A DNA stretch of 6,774 nt from CBIFWW01 sp966186435 (GCA_966186435.1 CBIFWW010000166.1:1-6774), one strand, 5' to 3'. Positions 1-5,298 are shown, counted from the first letter of the stretch. The notes: generated by a model not told the origin, from the letters alone. Numbers and translations: made by a program.

Positions 1-184
1 GTTATCCTTACAATGTGTTTATCGCTTGCTAAGCATCGAGTGCGACGGAAATGCCTTAAAAGCACTCTCCTGCATACACGCACCGATAGCCACTTATTTT
101 CGCCCCACAAATGTAGACCAGACGGGGGGCTAATGGGAAGCCTTGAGGCATGACAAAACAGGCACTAAGTCACGTTTTGTTGTC
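1..184 (-). promoter_or_regulatory. Upstream region and ribosome binding site of a leftward gene, probably hupA
   Basis: No gene is seen in this stretch, which lies downstream of yjaG on the minus strand. Read leftward it ends in AAGGATAAC at positions 9-1, a typical Shine-Dalgarno sequence a few bases before a start codon that would lie outside the window. In E. coli the gene after yjaG is hupA (HU-alpha), so this is most likely the hupA leader; that is inference from gene order. A possible sigma-70 promoter on the minus strand is TTCCCA (139-134), an 18-bp spacer and TACATT (115-110), each matching four of six consensus bases. No convincing terminator for yjaG was found here. Confidence 0.5.
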
Positions 185-775
185 TCATTGCTGAATATTT
201 ATACCAATATTACTGGTCCCGGCTTCACGCAGGTCTGCGCGTAGCCCTTTAATCAGTTCAACGTCGCGTTCTTCACAGGCAGCTAGCAAGCGGAAAATCT
301 CCCACTGAATGTCCCATTCTTCTTCAACCGCGGGGTTTTCTTTTAATTCTTCATCGGTCATTTCGCGACCTGCTTGGGTCATTTCCAGCATCGCCACCGT
401 GGTAATGGAGGTCTTGCTGACTTCTATGGCGTGCTCAAGGGTCTCTCCGCTCAACATAGCATGGAGCACTTCGCTTAAACCCACGCAGGCATCAATAGCC
501 GGATAGACGCCGTACATATCGTAATCGTCAGCGTTCGGAATGGCTTCCTCCAGCTTTTCCAGTTGGCTATCGAAGTTGATTTTGGCCCCTTTCACCGTCA
601 GGGTCTCCCACACCAGGTCGAGCATGCGGCGATACAGCTGAGCATCGCCAAACTCTGCTTCATGGCAGAACATGGCGTAATTCGGGTACATGCGCTCGCA
701 CAGCGAGGCCATAAAAGTCACGTGCTGCCAGCTTTCTAGCTTTTCGAGGCGCAGGTGAATGGGGTTCTGTAACAT
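185..775 (-). CDS. yjaG: YjaG family protein (DUF416)
   Basis: This 196-residue protein is collinear with E. coli YjaG, which has the same length, from its start (MLQNPIHLRLEKLESWQHV) to its end (SNIGIN.QQ). It belongs to the DUF416 family of mostly helical, probably cytosolic proteins with no established biochemical function. No signal peptide or membrane segment is visible; acidic helical stretches such as MTDEELKENPAVEEEW (about residues 138-153) are conserved with E. coli. It is the last gene of a leftward run nudC-hemE-yjaG. The gap to hemE is 99 bp because the nfi gene found there in E. coli is absent. The Shine-Dalgarno sequence before the ATG is weak (GAGA). Identity is sure from sequence recall and synteny; the function is unknown. 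Confidence 0.95.
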   Translation of the reverse strand: MLQNPIHLRLEKLESWQHVTFMASLCERMYPNYAMFCHEAEFGDAQLYRRMLDLVWETLTVKGAKINFDSQLEKLEEAIPNADDYDMYGVYPAIDACVGLSEVLHAMLSGETLEHAIEVSKTSITTVAMLEMTQAGREMTDEELKENPAVEEEWDIQWEIFRLLAACEERDVELIKGLRADLREAGTSNIGINIQQ

Positions 776-832
776 TGAAACTTCTCTCAGAAGGACACCA
801 GGCTGAAGTGTACCTTAAACAGTGGGGGATTT

Positions 833-865
833 CCCGCCGTGCGCCCAAATGGTAGCCACGGCGGG
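833..865. repeat. Strong inverted repeat between hemE and yjaG
   Basis: CCCGCCGTG at 833-841 and CACGGCGGG at 857-865 form a perfect 9-bp GC-rich stem with a 15-nt loop. It lies in the 99-bp hemE-yjaG gap, just past the hemE stop codon in the direction of transcription. Read leftward it is not followed by a run of T, so it is not a standard intrinsic terminator. It could be an mRNA 3'-end stabilising hairpin, a dispersed intergenic palindrome, or a scar of the lost nfi gene. The sequence alone cannot separate these. Confidence 0.6.
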
Positions 866-874
866 GAGAACCAA

Positions 875-1939
875 TTACCGGTGATAAGGTGCCGACAAGC
901 GATGCACCGCTTCGACAAAGGCCCCGGCGTGCTCTGGCGGAACATCCTGGTGGATCCCATGGCCGAGGTTAAAGACATGGCCTTCACCTTGACCAAAGCC
1001 CGCGAGGATATCGCCAACCTCTTGTTCGATACGCGCCGCAGGGGCATAGAGCATGGACGGGTCCATATTGCCCTGCAACGCCACCTTATGGCCTACCCTA
1101 CGGCGGGCATCGGCAATATCGGTAGTCCAATCCAGGCCCAGCGCATCACAACCGGTCTCAGCCATTGCTTCCAGCCACTGGCCGCCGCCTTTAGTAAATA
1201 GGGTAACCGGCACCCGGCGGCCATCGTTCTCACGAATCAGGCCATCCACAATACGGTGCATATAATTCAGGGAGAACTCGCGATAATCGCGGCCAGTCAG
1301 CACCCCGCCCCAGGTATCGAAGATCATCACCGACTGGGCGCCAGCCTTGATCTGGGCATTGAGGTACAGCACCACGCTGTCCGCCAACTTGGTGAGCAGT
1401 GCGTGCAAGGTTTGCGGCTCGGCGTACATCATCTTTTTGATTTTGGTGAACGCCTTGCTGCTGCCACCCTCTACCATATAGGTTGCTAATGTCCACGGGC
1501 TACCAGAGAAACCAATCAACGGCACCTGGCCCGCCAGATTGCGGCGGATGGTGCGCACCGCATTCATCACATAACCCAGGGCGTCTTCTGGATCGAGCAC
1601 CGGCAGTTTATCGACATCCGCCTTGCAGGTAATAGGCGAAGTGAAGCGCGGGCCTTCCCCGGTTTCGAAGTACAGCCCCAGCCCCATAGCATCAGGGATG
1701 GTCAGAATATCGGAAAACAGGATAGCCGCATCCAGCGGATAGCGGCGCAGCGGCTGGAGAGTCACCTCACAGGCCAGTTCAGCATTTTTGCATAGCGACA
1801 TAAAATCACCCGCCTCGGCGCGGGTGGCTTTATATTCCGGTAAGTAACGGCCTGCCTGCCTCATCATCCATACCGGGGTGACATCTACTGGCTGGCGCAG
1901 CAGCGCGCGTAGATAGCGATCGTTTTTTAAATCGGTCAT
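875..1939 (-). CDS. hemE: Uroporphyrinogen decarboxylase
   Basis: HemE converts uroporphyrinogen III to coproporphyrinogen III by removing four acetate carboxyl groups, a cytosolic step of haem synthesis. The 354-residue protein has the same length as E. coli HemE and aligns throughout. Visible family features are the N-terminal signature around RQAGRYLPEY (residues 27-36, with substrate-binding Arg27 and Arg31), the catalytic Asp77 in FSDIL, Tyr154 in LATYMVEGGSS, Thr209 in FDTWGG, and His327 in NLGHGIHQ. The ATG is preceded by AAGGA nine bases upstream, supporting this start. It follows nudC by 35 bp in the same direction, as in E. coli, and is probably cotranscribed with it. Nothing suggests damage. 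Confidence 0.98.
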   Translation of the reverse strand: MTDLKNDRYLRALLRQPVDVTPVWMMRQAGRYLPEYKATRAEAGDFMSLCKNAELACEVTLQPLRRYPLDAAILFSDILTIPDAMGLGLYFETGEGPRFTSPITCKADVDKLPVLDPEDALGYVMNAVRTIRRNLAGQVPLIGFSGSPWTLATYMVEGGSSKAFTKIKKMMYAEPQTLHALLTKLADSVVLYLNAQIKAGAQSVMIFDTWGGVLTGRDYREFSLNYMHRIVDGLIRENDGRRVPVTLFTKGGGQWLEAMAETGCDALGLDWTTDIADARRRVGHKVALQGNMDPSMLYAPAARIEQEVGDILAGFGQGEGHVFNLGHGIHQDVPPEHAGAFVEAVHRLSAPYHR

Positions 1940-1974
1940 TGTCTTCTTTCCTTAAGCAACATTTCCGGAGTGTA

Positions 1975-2751
1975 TCACGAGCCATACTCGGCGCGGCACA
2001 CCGCCACAGTGTCCTCAATCAACCGGCGCGCCACGGTGCCCGGCGCGGGCAGCAATGGCAGCTGGTCGTAGCGATACCATCCGGCATCCAACAGCTCTTT
2101 GCGATCAATAGCAATATCACCACCAGCATATTCAGCGGTGAAGGCGGTCATTAACGATTGCGGGAACGGCCAGGGTTGGGAAGCCACATAGCGCAGGTTT
2201 TTCACCTGGATGCTGCTCTCTTCCATCACCTCACGGGCCACGGCTTGTTCTAAGGTCTCCCCTACTTCAACAAAACCCGCCAGCACAGTGTAGACCCCGT
2301 TACGATGGCGTACGTGCTGGGCCAGCAGGATATGGTCTTCGCGACGAATAGCCACGATGATGCATGGCGCGATCTGCGGGTAATAGCGCTCACGGCAATG
2401 GCTGCACAGCATGGCCCATTCAGTTTTGCTGGGGTGCATTTTATGGCCGCAGTAACCACAAAACTGGTGGGAGCGGTAGAACTCTGCCAGCTGCACACCA
2501 CGGCCTGCTAACTGAAACAGCCCAACGTCTTCATCAATGACCTGGCGCACCGATCCCATATCCTGGCCGCGATCCTGCGGGATCAGCCACACTGGCTCAC
2601 CCAGCCATTCGCCAATTTGGGCGCCTTTCACGCCAATTAACCCGTATTTTTCCGCCGAACCATGAGGCAATTCGCCGCCGGGAAGCCATAATTTTTGTAG
2701 GTGGCTGACGATCCACCACCCGTGATCTAACTTTTCAAATAGACGTTCCAT
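1975..2751 (-). CDS. nudC: NAD-capped RNA hydrolase / NADH pyrophosphatase
   Basis: NudC removes NAD caps from RNA 5' ends and hydrolyses NADH to NMNH and AMP. With the ATG at 2751 the protein has 258 residues (257 in E. coli) and begins MERLFEKLDHGWW, like E. coli MDRIIEKLDHGWW. Numbered from this start, it shows a zinc ribbon (Cys98, Cys101, Cys116, Cys119), a Nudix box at 159-181 with the catalytic REVMEE at 173-178, and the NudC-type SQPWPFP motif at 191-197 that marks the NAD(H)-specific subgroup. The usual Gly near the end of the Nudix box is Ser180. The start is uncertain: AGAGG (2770-2766) lies 14 bases before the ATG but only 8 before an in-frame GTG at 2757, and a further GTG lies at 2763. 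It is divergent from rsd and first in the run to hemE. Confidence 0.95.
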   Translation of the reverse strand: MERLFEKLDHGWWIVSHLQKLWLPGGELPHGSAEKYGLIGVKGAQIGEWLGEPVWLIPQDRGQDMGSVRQVIDEDVGLFQLAGRGVQLAEFYRSHQFCGYCGHKMHPSKTEWAMLCSHCRERYYPQIAPCIIVAIRREDHILLAQHVRHRNGVYTVLAGFVEVGETLEQAVAREVMEESSIQVKNLRYVASQPWPFPQSLMTAFTAEYAGGDIAIDRKELLDAGWYRYDQLPLLPAPGTVARRLIEDTVAVCRAEYGS

Positions 2752-2763
2752 TAGCACTTGCAC

Positions 2764-2851
2764 TACCTCTATTTCACTGGCAATCTGCTTAACATTATCT
2801 TTACATTTTCCGGGTAACGCGGCATTTAATTTTCTTTCAACGGAGTCTGTG
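2764..2851. promoter_or_regulatory. Divergent nudC / rsd promoter region
   Basis: This 88-bp AT-rich interval separates leftward nudC from rightward rsd and must hold the promoters of both unless transcription enters from further away. On the minus strand GATAAT (2799-2794) matches five of six bases of a sigma-70 -10 box, but no good -35 box lies at the right distance. For rsd no hexamer pair is convincing. The rsd Shine-Dalgarno GGAG lies at 2842-2845. In E. coli rsd is raised in stationary phase; nothing here shows that directly. Confidence 0.35.
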
Positions 2852-3355
2852 ATGCTAAATCAGCTAGAAAACCTGACCAAACGCGTTGGTGGTAGCCATG
2901 ATCTGGTTGATCGTTGGCTGCAAACCCGTAAACATCTGCTCGTCGCCTACTACAATCTGGTGGGTATCAAGCCGGGTAAAGATTCTTTGGCGGCGCTGGA
3001 CGAAGTTGCGCTGGATACCTTCTGCCAAGGCCTGGTCGATTACCTGTCAACGGTGCACTTCAAGATCTATGAAAACATCATCCGCGATCTCGAGAAAACC
3101 CATCCCCGGGCGAAAGCTATCCAACTTTACCCCCAGTTGGAAGCCAATACCCAGCAGATAATGGATCTCTATGATACCCACTTTGAAAGCGCAATCGATC
3201 AGGACAACTGCATTGTCTTCCAGAACGCCCTTTCAGAGATAGGTGAAGCCATGGCAAGCCGCTTTGCAATCGAAGATAAGCTGATTGTCTCAGTACTGGA
3301 TGAAGCAAAATCCAACAGCGCTAATGACCCTAAGAACTTCGCCCGCCCGGCTTGA
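2852..3355 (+). CDS. rsd: Anti-sigma-70 factor Rsd
   Basis: Rsd binds region 4 of sigma-70 (RpoD), helps the switch to sigma-S in stationary phase, and in E. coli also stimulates the (p)ppGpp hydrolase activity of SpoT. The 167-residue helical protein aligns with E. coli Rsd: MLNQLENLT at the start, RKHLLVAYYNLVGIKPGK at 26-43, PQLEANTQQIMD at 94-105, and a segment IGEAMASRFAIEDKLI at 130-145. The ATG at 2852 is preferred over the in-frame GTG at 2849 because GGAG (2842-2845) lies six bases before it and because E. coli Rsd begins MLNQL. The C-terminal tail is about nine residues longer than in E. coli. It lies between nudC and the thi locus, as in E. coli. Confidence 0.95.
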   Translation: MLNQLENLTKRVGGSHDLVDRWLQTRKHLLVAYYNLVGIKPGKDSLAALDEVALDTFCQGLVDYLSTVHFKIYENIIRDLEKTHPRAKAIQLYPQLEANTQQIMDLYDTHFESAIDQDNCIVFQNALSEIGEAMASRFAIEDKLIVSVLDEAKSNSANDPKNFARPA

Positions 3356-3380
3356 CCTTGTTTTTTTAACGCGTAGTTTA
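3352..3380 (+). promoter_or_regulatory. Possible promoter of the TPP-regulated thi operon
   Basis: TTGACC at 3352-3357 matches five of six -35 bases and overlaps the rsd stop codon. Sixteen bases on, TAGTTT (3374-3379) is a weak -10 candidate. Transcription from here would begin shortly before the hairpin and riboswitch, as expected for the thiC leader. The weak -10 makes the call tentative. Confidence 0.4.
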
Positions 3381-3387
3381 CAACCCA

Positions 3388-3408
3388 GCTCCGGTTTATA
3401 ACCGGGGC
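3388..3408 (+). other. Hairpin at the 5' end of the thi leader
   Basis: GCTCCGGTT (3388-3396) pairs with AACCGGGGC (3400-3408) around a three-base TAT loop, giving a nine-pair stem with one G-U pair. It lies between rsd and the riboswitch. There is no T-run after it, so it is unlikely to be an rsd terminator; it may be a 5' leader hairpin upstream of the aptamer. Its function is not known from the sequence. Confidence 0.45.
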
Positions 3409-3413
3409 GTCAT

Positions 3414-3505
3414 CTTGTCGGAGTGCCCAGTGCGACACACGGGCTGAGACCGTTAATTCGGGATCCGCGGAACCTGATCAGGTTAAAACCTGCGAAGGGA
3501 ACAAG
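3414..3505 (+). ncRNA. TPP riboswitch (THI element)
   Basis: The conserved thi-box core is complete. The closing P1 stem pairs CTTGT (3414-3418) with ACAAG (3501-3505). CTGAGA (3444-3449) is the pyrimidine-binding motif, and AACCTGATCAGG (3471-3482) followed by GCGAAGGGAA (3492-3501) forms the pyrophosphate-binding arm. It closely resembles the E. coli thiC riboswitch, which on binding thiamin pyrophosphate hides the ribosome binding site of thiC and also favours early transcription termination. The side arm at 3425-3443 is longer than in E. coli, with GCCC/GGGC around a small GTG-CGA-CAC hairpin. In this window the aptamer no longer precedes thiC; the first full gene after it is thiE. Confidence 0.95.
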
Positions 3506-3595
3506 AGTAAGCTTTTCGGCAGGGCCATCGTTACCCCCACGCCATTACTCCATCCGTCCTCTGGCAAGCCATTTCCTTATTATCTGGAATGCGCT

Positions 3596-3682
3596 ATGTC
3601 GAACACCACAGAACATCTACAGATTTTCTACTTCACCTCTCCCTATAAGCATCTGGCTAATCATGCCCGGAGGGGAGTATGA
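3596..3682 (+). CDS. 28-codon ORF at the former thiC start, coupled to thiE
   Basis: The leader after the riboswitch, including TGGAAT and GCTATGTC around 3585-3600, matches the E. coli thiC translation start. From this ATG the frame runs only 28 codons and ends in a TGA (3680-3682) that overlaps the thiE ATG by ATGA. The peptide opens MSNTTEHLQ and then matches no part of ThiC that I recognise. ThiC in E. coli has about 630 residues and no other trace of it lies in the window. The likely reading is that a large deletion removed thiC and left its start feeding straight into thiE, so the ORF would serve as a leader whose translation is coupled to thiE. It could also be untranslated debris. A Shine-Dalgarno-like GGA (3586-3588) lies seven bases before the ATG. 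Confidence 0.5.
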   Translation: MSNTTEHLQIFYFTSPYKHLANHARRGV

Positions 3683-4317
3683 CCTATAAACCTGAATTCC
3701 CCTCAGTCCCGTTAAAGCTCGGGCTTTACCCGGTGGTTGACAGCGTAGAGTGGATTGCCCGGCTCCTGGAAGCCGGGGTACGCACCATCCAACTACGGAT
3801 CAAAGACCAAGCTGAAACTGACGTCGAACAGGATGTCATCGCCGCTATTCGCCTCGGCAGGCAGTATCAGGCCCGTTTGTTTATCAACGATTACTGGCGG
3901 CTGGCGATCAAGCATCAGGCTTATGGGGTGCATCTCGGCCAGAAGGATTTGGAAACGACTGATCTGGCGGCGATTCGCCATGCCGGGCTGCGGCTGGGCG
4001 TCTCCACCCATGACGATATGGAAATTGATGTGGCCCTGGCTGCCCGCCCTTCCTATATCGCACTCGGCCACGTGTTCCCCACCCAGACGAAACAAATGCC
4101 TTCCACCCCCCAAGGGCTGGAGCAACTGGCCCGTCATATCCAGCGGCTGGGGGATTATCCGACGGTGGCCATTGGCGGGATCAGCATGGCGCGGGCAGCC
4201 AGCGTACTGGCAACCGGCGTGGGCAGCATTGCCGTGGTCAGTGCCATTACCCAGGCCGCAGACTGGCGGTCGGCAACGAATCAGTTGTTAGGGCTGGCAG
4301 GAACTGGCGATAAATGA
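3679..4317 (+). CDS. thiE: Thiamin-phosphate synthase
   Basis: ThiE joins the pyrimidine HMP-PP and the thiazole HET-P (or its carboxylated precursor) to give thiamin monophosphate, releasing pyrophosphate, in the cytosol. The 212-residue protein (211 in E. coli) is a full-length TIM barrel. Visible motifs are QLRIK (38-42), FINDYW with Asn70 and Asp71, LGQKD with Asp90, STHDD (109-113), GHVFPTQTK (130-138), AIGGIS (164-169) and SIAVVSAI (183-190), all substrate- or phosphate-binding in the family. A strong Shine-Dalgarno GGAGG (3669-3673) lies five bases before the ATG. Upstream are the TPP riboswitch and a 28-codon ORF in place of thiC; downstream is only a thiF relic. The gene itself appears intact, which points to selection for joining salvaged precursors. 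Confidence 0.97.
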   Translation: MTYKPEFPSVPLKLGLYPVVDSVEWIARLLEAGVRTIQLRIKDQAETDVEQDVIAAIRLGRQYQARLFINDYWRLAIKHQAYGVHLGQKDLETTDLAAIRHAGLRLGVSTHDDMEIDVALAARPSYIALGHVFPTQTKQMPSTPQGLEQLARHIQRLGDYPTVAIGGISMARAASVLATGVGSIAVVSAITQAADWRSATNQLLGLAGTGDK

Positions 4318-4390
4318 CGCTGACTTTATGCGCTATGGCCGCCAGCTACTGCTGGAGGATATTGGCATTGAGGGCCAGCAAGCGAGCTGA
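4310..4390 (+). pseudogene. thiF: 5' relic of thiF (ThiS adenylyltransferase)
   Basis: Starting at an ATA codon (4310-4312) that overlaps the thiE stop, the frame reads NDADFMRYGRQLLLEDIGIE followed by GQQ, which is the N-terminus of ThiF (E. coli MNDRDFMRYSRQILLDDI). The expected initiator ATG is ATA here, and after 26 codons the frame ends at TGA (4388-4390), before the nucleotide-binding GxGGxG motif. The other roughly 220 codons of thiF, and thiS, thiG and thiH, which follow it in E. coli, are missing. ThiF would adenylate the sulfur carrier ThiS for thiazole synthesis, so this copy cannot work. The short matching part is still clean, suggesting fairly recent loss. An out-of-frame ATG at 4314 opens a meaningless reading frame. 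Confidence 0.85.
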
Positions 4391-4467
4391 TTTACTCATT
4401 GGAGCGGGTCTCTCATCCGATCTACGCCCCCGACTCCACCTCCAATCAACATCAAATAGCGCGAAAA
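4391..4467. other. Unassigned remnant between thiF relic and PTS promoter
   Basis: No gene, repeat or RNA is recognised here. In one frame GATTTACTCATTGGAGCGGGT would read DLLIGAG, which faintly recalls the LIIGLGG nucleotide-binding stretch of ThiF, but the length and frame do not fit and the match is too short to claim. The stretch probably holds the junction where the rest of the thiFSGH genes was lost. Confidence 0.3.
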
Positions 4468-4481
4468 TGTAACCGGTTTCA
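4468..4481. promoter_or_regulatory. LacI-family operator 1 (AscG-like box)
   Basis: TGTAACCGGTTTCA has the palindromic core AACCGGTT (4471-4478) and matches 13 of 14 bases of the E. coli AscG box TGAAACCGGTTTCA as I recall it. AscG is a LacI-family repressor of beta-glucoside genes. A LacI-family repressor encoded elsewhere probably binds here; no such gene is in the window. Confidence 0.65.
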
Positions 4482-4497
4482 GTTTTACCATTTTCTT

Positions 4498-4513
4498 TGT
4501 GATGATTAACACA
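4498..4513 (+). promoter_or_regulatory. CRP (cAMP receptor protein) binding site
   Basis: TGTGA, six bases, then ACACA gives nine of ten matches to the CRP half-site consensus TGTGA-N6-TCACA. It lies between the two AACCGGTT palindromes. Its centre at 4505.5 is about 58 bp upstream of the start site predicted from the candidate -10 box, near the -61.5 position usual for class I activation. Catabolite control fits a sugar PTS operon. Confidence 0.65.
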
Positions 4514-4521
4514 CAATCGAT

Positions 4522-4535
4522 GGAAACCGGTTGTT
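4522..4535. promoter_or_regulatory. LacI-family operator 2
   Basis: A second AACCGGTT core lies at 4525-4532 in GGAAACCGGTTGTT, matching about 10 of 14 bases of the AscG-type box. Its centre is 54 bp, close to five helical turns, from operator 1, so a tetrameric repressor could loop the DNA and trap the CRP site between. It overlaps the candidate -35 region. Confidence 0.6.
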
Positions 4536-4569
4536 GCGAAAGAGGGGGAACGATAAATATCAGTGATAT
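4531..4569 (+). promoter_or_regulatory. Candidate promoter of the PTS operon
   Basis: TTGTTG (4531-4536) as -35 and GATAAA (4552-4557) as -10 each match four of six bases, with a short 15-bp spacer. This is a weak promoter of the kind that needs CRP. A perfect palindrome, ATATCA-G-TGATAT (4557-4569), follows directly at the likely transcription start. Exact promoter elements are uncertain. Confidence 0.4.
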
Positions 4570-4593
4570 CAATCGGACACAGAGAGCAGGTTT

Positions 4594-4899
4594 ATGAAGA
4601 ATATCGTTTTATGCTGTAACGCGGGGATGTCCACCAGCATGCTGGTACAACGAATGAAAGATGCCGCTCAGAAGAAAGGCATTGAAGTAAACATCAAAGC
4701 TGTGCCGGTGGCCGAGTTCAAAGACAATATCAATACCGCTGACCTGATCCTGCTCGGGCCACAGGTCAAATACGAGCAGGCGAAATTGCAAGCCATTGCT
4801 GATCCACTGGGCAAGACTGTGGCAGTGATCGATATGATGGATTACGGCATGATGAAAGGTGAAGCCGTGCTGGATAAAGCCCTGAAGTTAATGGAGTAA
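4594..4899 (+). CDS. PTS lactose/cellobiose-family EIIB component
   Basis: This 101-residue cytosolic protein passes phosphate from EIIA to an incoming sugar at the membrane EIIC. It belongs to the Lac/chitobiose EIIB family (E. coli ChbB). The P-loop CCNAGMSTS (7-15) carries the phosphorylated cysteine, Cys8 by alignment with ChbB Cys10 in FCSAGMSTS; Cys7 is an extra neighbour. LLGPQVKYE (53-61) and VIDMMDYGMM (78-87) match conserved family segments. A Shine-Dalgarno GAGCAGG ends three bases before the ATG. It is the first gene of a two-gene operon with an EIIA four bases downstream, behind a CRP/LacI-type control region. No EIIC, glycosidase or regulator is adjacent, so the sugar cannot be named; a beta-glucoside or chitobiose-type disaccharide is plausible from the family and the operators. 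Confidence 0.93.
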   Translation: MKNIVLCCNAGMSTSMLVQRMKDAAQKKGIEVNIKAVPVAEFKDNINTADLILLGPQVKYEQAKLQAIADPLGKTVAVIDMMDYGMMKGEAVLDKALKLME

Positions 4900-4903
4900 T
4901 GCT

Positions 4904-5221
4904 GTGGAAGATTTAGAATCAATCATTATGGAACTATTGGTCAACGCCGGTAGCGCTCGCAGCCAGGCGCTGACCGCCCTGCAACTGGCCCGTAAGGGGG
5001 ATTTCAATGCTGCCGCTCAGGCCATGGAAGAATCCCATACCTTCGTGAAAGCCGCCCATAAGATCCAAACCCAGCTTATCGGTCTGGATGAAGGCACCGG
5101 TAAACTGCCGGTTAATTTAATCACCGTTCACTCTCAAGACCACTTAATGAACGCCATGGTGATCCAGGATCTGGCCGGGGATATGATCGAACTTTATCGC
5201 CGCCTGCCGCTGGCACCCTGA
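4904..5221 (+). CDS. PTS lactose/cellobiose-family EIIA component
   Basis: This 105-residue, mainly helical protein takes phosphate from HPr and gives it to EIIB. It belongs to the EIIA-Lac family (E. coli ChbA), which works as a trimer. The signature VHSQDHLMNAM (75-85) contains the phosphorylated His76 and metal-binding Asp79, equal to His78 and Asp81 of L. lactis IIA-Lac. N-terminal helices include LLVNAGSARSQALTALQLAR (11-30). It starts at GTG, with GGAG (4893-4896) seven bases upstream inside the end of the EIIB gene, so the two are probably translated together. In E. coli the chb operon has EIIC between EIIB and EIIA; here EIIC is missing. A terminator follows within 40 bases. Confidence 0.93.
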   Translation: MEDLESIIMELLVNAGSARSQALTALQLARKGDFNAAAQAMEESHTFVKAAHKIQTQLIGLDEGTGKLPVNLITVHSQDHLMNAMVIQDLAGDMIELYRRLPLAP

Positions 5222-5241
5222 TAGTCAGCCATGATTATTGC

Positions 5242-5263
5242 AGCGTCCTAAGGGGCGCTTTTT
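5242..5263 (+). terminator. Intrinsic terminator of the PTS operon
   Basis: AGCGTCC (5242-5248) pairs with GGGCGCT (5253-5259) with one G-U pair around a four-base loop, followed by a T-run to 5263. It lies 20 bases after the EIIA stop codon and points rightward. Confidence 0.8.
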
Positions 5264-5298
5264 ATTTGCCACGCTTTTGCCATGAAAATCAGTCATAA

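Noticed and set aside
839..1489. Plus-strand frames of 70-120 codons opposite hemE
   Set aside because: hemE on the other strand is full length and conserved; these antisense frames have no separate support.
3357..3368. T-run after the rsd stop as an intrinsic terminator
   Set aside because: No stable stem directly precedes it, so it lacks the structure of an intrinsic terminator.
3423..3689. An 88-codon plus-strand frame across the riboswitch and thi leader
   Set aside because: It runs through the structured TPP aptamer, starts inside it without a ribosome binding site, and its product is unlike any known family.
3755..4291. A 178-codon frame in the +1 register of thiE
   Set aside because: It is a long shadow frame of GC-rich thiE, rich in Trp, Pro and Arg, while the thiE frame is clearly the conserved one.
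4314..4473. A 53-codon frame starting at ATG 4314 after thiE
   Set aside because: It is out of frame with the recognisable ThiF residues and its translation is low-complexity nonsense.
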